Shown here one piece after another: positions 61,983 to 64,000 of a stretch of DNA of 64,000 nucleotides; position 1 is the first letter of the stretch, and each line of letters starts with the position of its first letter. Under the pieces are notes generated by a model. The model worked only from the letters and a program-made list of their open reading frames with translations. It did not search any database and was not told the origin of the DNA. This stretch comes from Bacteroides fragilis (GTDB lineage: Bacteria > Bacillota > Clostridia > Lachnospirales > Lachnospiraceae): positions 1-64,000 of the forward strand of contig JAMPFK010000007.1 of NCBI GenBank assembly GCA_023664485.1, given 5' to 3'. The translations under genes were made by a program, and so were the position numbers.

Positions 61983-63092
61983 ATGCGGGGAAAAAAGGTA
62001 CAAATGAAGAGAAAGAGCAGACGGCAGAGACGGAATGAGAACGCGATCCTATTCGGTTCTATCATCCTCTGCATTGTGACGCTGTGTGCCATTACGGTCT
62101 GCCTGGTCATGATTTTTCGATATCGCGCCGCGCAGATAGAAGTAACAGAGATGCAGGATGAGATCGCAAGGCTTCAGGAGAATTATACGCCGGAAGAGGT
62201 GGAAGCGATGCTCGAAAGCGAAAAGGAAAACGCCGCGCTTCTGGCTTCGGAGGAAACCGAAGACGCGATGCTTGGCAGGATGAAGGAGCTGATGCTTTCC
62301 GGAGAAGGCGCGGTCAATATGCTGCGCAAATTTTTCCCGGATGAAATCGTGCTTGTTGATAACACGCAGTATTACTTTTTCCCCATTTCGGATACGCTTA
62401 AAAAGCATCCGTATCTGCCGGAAAACTTCATATATACGGAGGATGAACTGATCGAATATTACGAGAACGGGGAGCTTGTTTCCCATAAAGGCATCGACGT
62501 GTCCGGCTATCAGGGGAAGATCAACTGGCCGAAGGTCGCGGCGGAGGGCGTAGAATACGCTTTTATCCGGCTGGGCATCCGCGGTTATACGGAAGGCGCA
62601 ATCAAAAGGGACGACAGCTTCGAGGACAACATCAACGGCGCGTTAGATAACGGCATCGAGGCGGGCGTGTATTTCTTTACCCAGGCGGCGAGCGTGGAAG
62701 AGGCGGAAGAAGAAGCGCAGTATGTGTTAAATGAAATCGAACCATACGACATTACCTATCCTGTCGTGCTCGACGTGGAAGCGGTGAACAGCGAAAACGC
62801 CAGGACCGCGGAGCTGACGAAAGAAGAGCGGACGGAATACTGCATCGCCTTCTGCGAGATGATAAAGCAGGCGGGTTATACCCCGATGATATACGGCAAT
62901 CTGAAGACCTTCATGCTGCTGCTCGATATGGAGCAGCTGGAGGACTATGACAAGTGGTTCGCCTACTATGATACGGAGCTTTATTTTCCCTATAATGTCC
63001 GGGTATGGCAGTACACCGATACCGGCAGCATAGAGGGCATCGGCACGGACGTGGACATCGATATCAGCTTTGGAGAATTTTCCGGTGAATGA
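61983..63092 (+). CDS. Membrane-anchored GH25 muramidase (lysozyme-like)
   Basis: This 369-residue protein has a basic N-terminus (MRGKKVQMKRKSRRQRR), one membrane helix (about 22-44), a coiled coil (about 50-95), and a GH25 catalytic domain (about 168-369). The domain starts KGIDVSGYQGKINWPKVAAE with D172; the second acidic pair is D264/E266 in VVLDVEAV. GH25 enzymes cut the N-acetylmuramic acid bond of peptidoglycan. Anchoring places it outside the membrane, so wall remodelling is likely. Its end overlaps the next gene's start by 8 bases. Confidence 0.92.
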   Translation: MRGKKVQMKRKSRRQRRNENAILFGSIILCIVTLCAITVCLVMIFRYRAAQIEVTEMQDEIARLQENYTPEEVEAMLESEKENAALLASEETEDAMLGRMKELMLSGEGAVNMLRKFFPDEIVLVDNTQYYFFPISDTLKKHPYLPENFIYTEDELIEYYENGELVSHKGIDVSGYQGKINWPKVAAEGVEYAFIRLGIRGYTEGAIKRDDSFEDNINGALDNGIEAGVYFFTQAASVEEAEEEAQYVLNEIEPYDITYPVVLDVEAVNSENARTAELTKEERTEYCIAFCEMIKQAGYTPMIYGNLKTFMLLLDMEQLEDYDKWFAYYDTELYFPYNVRVWQYTDTGSIEGIGTDVDIDISFGEFSGE

Positions 63093-63957
63093 TAAAAATC
63101 TGGAACAATATGAGAAAACGGGTTTTCTGCTGGAACCTTTTAAACTATTTCATATAAAAGACTGCATCCGGAAGGATTTTCCGTTTCATTATCATGATTT
63201 TTACAAGATCATCTATTTCGTAGGCGGAAACGTCAGTTATAAGATAGAGGGGAAAACTTACCGTCTGAAGCCGCATGATTTTGTACTGGTAGATTATAAT
63301 GCAATCCATAAGCCCGAAATCGAGAGTGATATGCCTTATGAGCGGTATATCGTCTATCTGGCGGAAGAATTCCTGAATCATGAGAATCAGCGGGGAGAAC
63401 GGCTGAAACGCTGCTTTGAAATGGCGGGCGCAAGCGGAAGCCATGTCGTTCATTTCGCGCCGGGCAGCTATGAAGATCTGCTGGGCTGTCTGCTGCGGAT
63501 CGAAAAGGAAGAACAGGGAATGCAGGATTTCCTGCACGACAAGATGCTGGAGGCATTTTTTCTGGAATTCATGGTATTATTTAACAGGGCATGCCTTGCG
63601 CAGCCTAAGGCTTTTATTACAACGGCGGTCTACCATGAGAAGATTGTCGATGTGATTTCTTATATACAGGCGCATTTGACAGAAAATATCAGCATCGACT
63701 TTCTGGCGGATACTTTTTATATCAGCAGATATTACCTGATGCGGCAGTTCAGGGAAGCGACGGGATATTCCATTCATCAGTATATCAGTGAAAAGCGGAT
63801 CCTGGAGGCCAAAAGGCGGATTCTGACGGGAGTGCCGGCTTCGAAGGTCTGTTATGAATGCGGATATTCCGATTATTCCACGTTCGCAAGGCGTTTTAAG
63901 GAGATCGTCGGCGTGGCGCCTTCTATGGTGAAAGAAATGTCTTTCTATTTATCGTAA
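63085..63957 (+). CDS. AraC-family transcriptional regulator
   Basis: This 290-residue protein has an N-terminal cupin sensor domain (FPFHYHDFYKIIYFVGGNVS, then a YRLKPHDFVLVD stretch) and a C-terminal pair of helix-turn-helix motifs (about 190-285: SIDFLADTFYISRYYLMRQF, then SKVCYECGYSDYSTFARRFK). The ligand is unknown; histidines in the cupin could bind metal or sugar. The GTG start at 63085 follows TTGGAGA inside the GH25 gene. TTG at 63070 is an alternative. Overlap with the GH25 gene hints at a shared transcript, possibly for wall stress. Confidence 0.92.
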   Translation: MNDKNLEQYEKTGFLLEPFKLFHIKDCIRKDFPFHYHDFYKIIYFVGGNVSYKIEGKTYRLKPHDFVLVDYNAIHKPEIESDMPYERYIVYLAEEFLNHENQRGERLKRCFEMAGASGSHVVHFAPGSYEDLLGCLLRIEKEEQGMQDFLHDKMLEAFFLEFMVLFNRACLAQPKAFITTAVYHEKIVDVISYIQAHLTENISIDFLADTFYISRYYLMRQFREATGYSIHQYISEKRILEAKRRILTGVPASKVCYECGYSDYSTFARRFKEIVGVAPSMVKEMSFYLS

Positions 63958-63964
63958 AAAACAG

Positions 63965-63993
63965 TTTTCATTTTCCCGGAAATTTGCTACAAT
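63965..63993 (+). promoter_or_regulatory. Possible promoter for a gene beyond the window
   Basis: TTTTCA (63965-63970) and TACAAT (63988-63993) are spaced by 17 bases. The -35 is weak and no gene is visible yet, so this is tentative. Confidence 0.35.
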
Positions 63994-64000
63994 ATGATTA

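Noticed and set aside
1..64000. CRISPR arrays, tRNA/rRNA genes, insertion sequences, prophage or defence cassettes
   Set aside because: None recognised on reading. The only regular repeats are in-frame repeats inside genes, and all confident genes have ordinary chromosomal neighbours.

Overview
The window comes from a low-to-moderate GC, motile, Gram-positive anaerobe of the class Clostridia, most likely family Lachnospiraceae. This rests on gene content and order: a single very long flagellar/chemotaxis operon with FliY, MotE, FlbD, CheC and CheD, next to codY and topA; strong Shine-Dalgarno sites of the AGGAGGTGA type; sigma-A promoters close to TTGACA-17-TATAAT; and frequent GTG/TTG starts. 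This is recognition, not a database result. All genes lie on the + strand. No tRNA, rRNA, CRISPR array, insertion sequence or prophage gene was seen. No gene-free stretch exceeds 300 bases; the largest gaps (1-244, 11079-11298, 14309-14561, 52974-53233) are described feature by feature.

Region 1 (1-9133) is mixed. It holds the tail of an upstream gene and its terminator, a stand-alone CheV, a divergent sirtuin-like protein, and a large acidic repeat-rich single-pass membrane protein transcribed just ahead of hisH and hisF. A two-gene ABC exporter follows, then a LytTR regulator and a DUF3021-type membrane protein that probably control it or a similar transporter.

Region 2 (9134-14393) is housekeeping: rpsB-tsf behind a structured leader, topA, then codY with a near-perfect CodY operator in front of its own promoter. 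Between codY and the flagellar genes is a terminator with a competing upstream pairing, which could be an attenuator.

Region 3 (14394-50759) is the flagellar/chemotaxis operon, about 39 closely packed genes. They run flgB flgC fliE fliF fliG fliH fliI fliJ motE fliK flgD (TIGR02530-type gene) flgE flbD motA motB fliL fliM fliY cheY fliO fliP fliQ fliR flhB flhA flhF flhG cheB cheA cheW cheC cheD (two-TM gene) sigD, a FapA-type gene, a 106-residue gene, a SwrB-like gene and a MltG-N-like gene. They encode rod and hook parts, MS and C rings, the export apparatus, the stator, a Bacillus-type chemotaxis pathway and the flagellar sigma factor. Flagellin, cap, hook-junction proteins, FlgM, the FlgG/FlhO rod proteins and chemoreceptors are not in the window and must lie elsewhere.

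Region 4 (50760-64000) holds a TrpB2-type synthase, then yceD-rpmF behind a perfect consensus promoter, and plsX-acpP-rnc-smc-ftsY (lipid synthesis, RNA processing, chromosome condensation, signal recognition particle receptor). It ends with a biosynthetic-type/catabolic threonine dehydratase, a YitT-family membrane protein, a membrane-anchored GH25 muramidase and an AraC-type regulator. The gene order topA...codY-flgB...sigD-swrB is that of Bacillus subtilis, but rpsB-tsf, which follow sigD-swrB there, sit upstream of topA here. No clearly novel multi-gene system stands out. The best leads are the less understood passengers of the flagellar operon, the codY-flgB attenuator candidate, the acidic repeat protein and the plsX leader.
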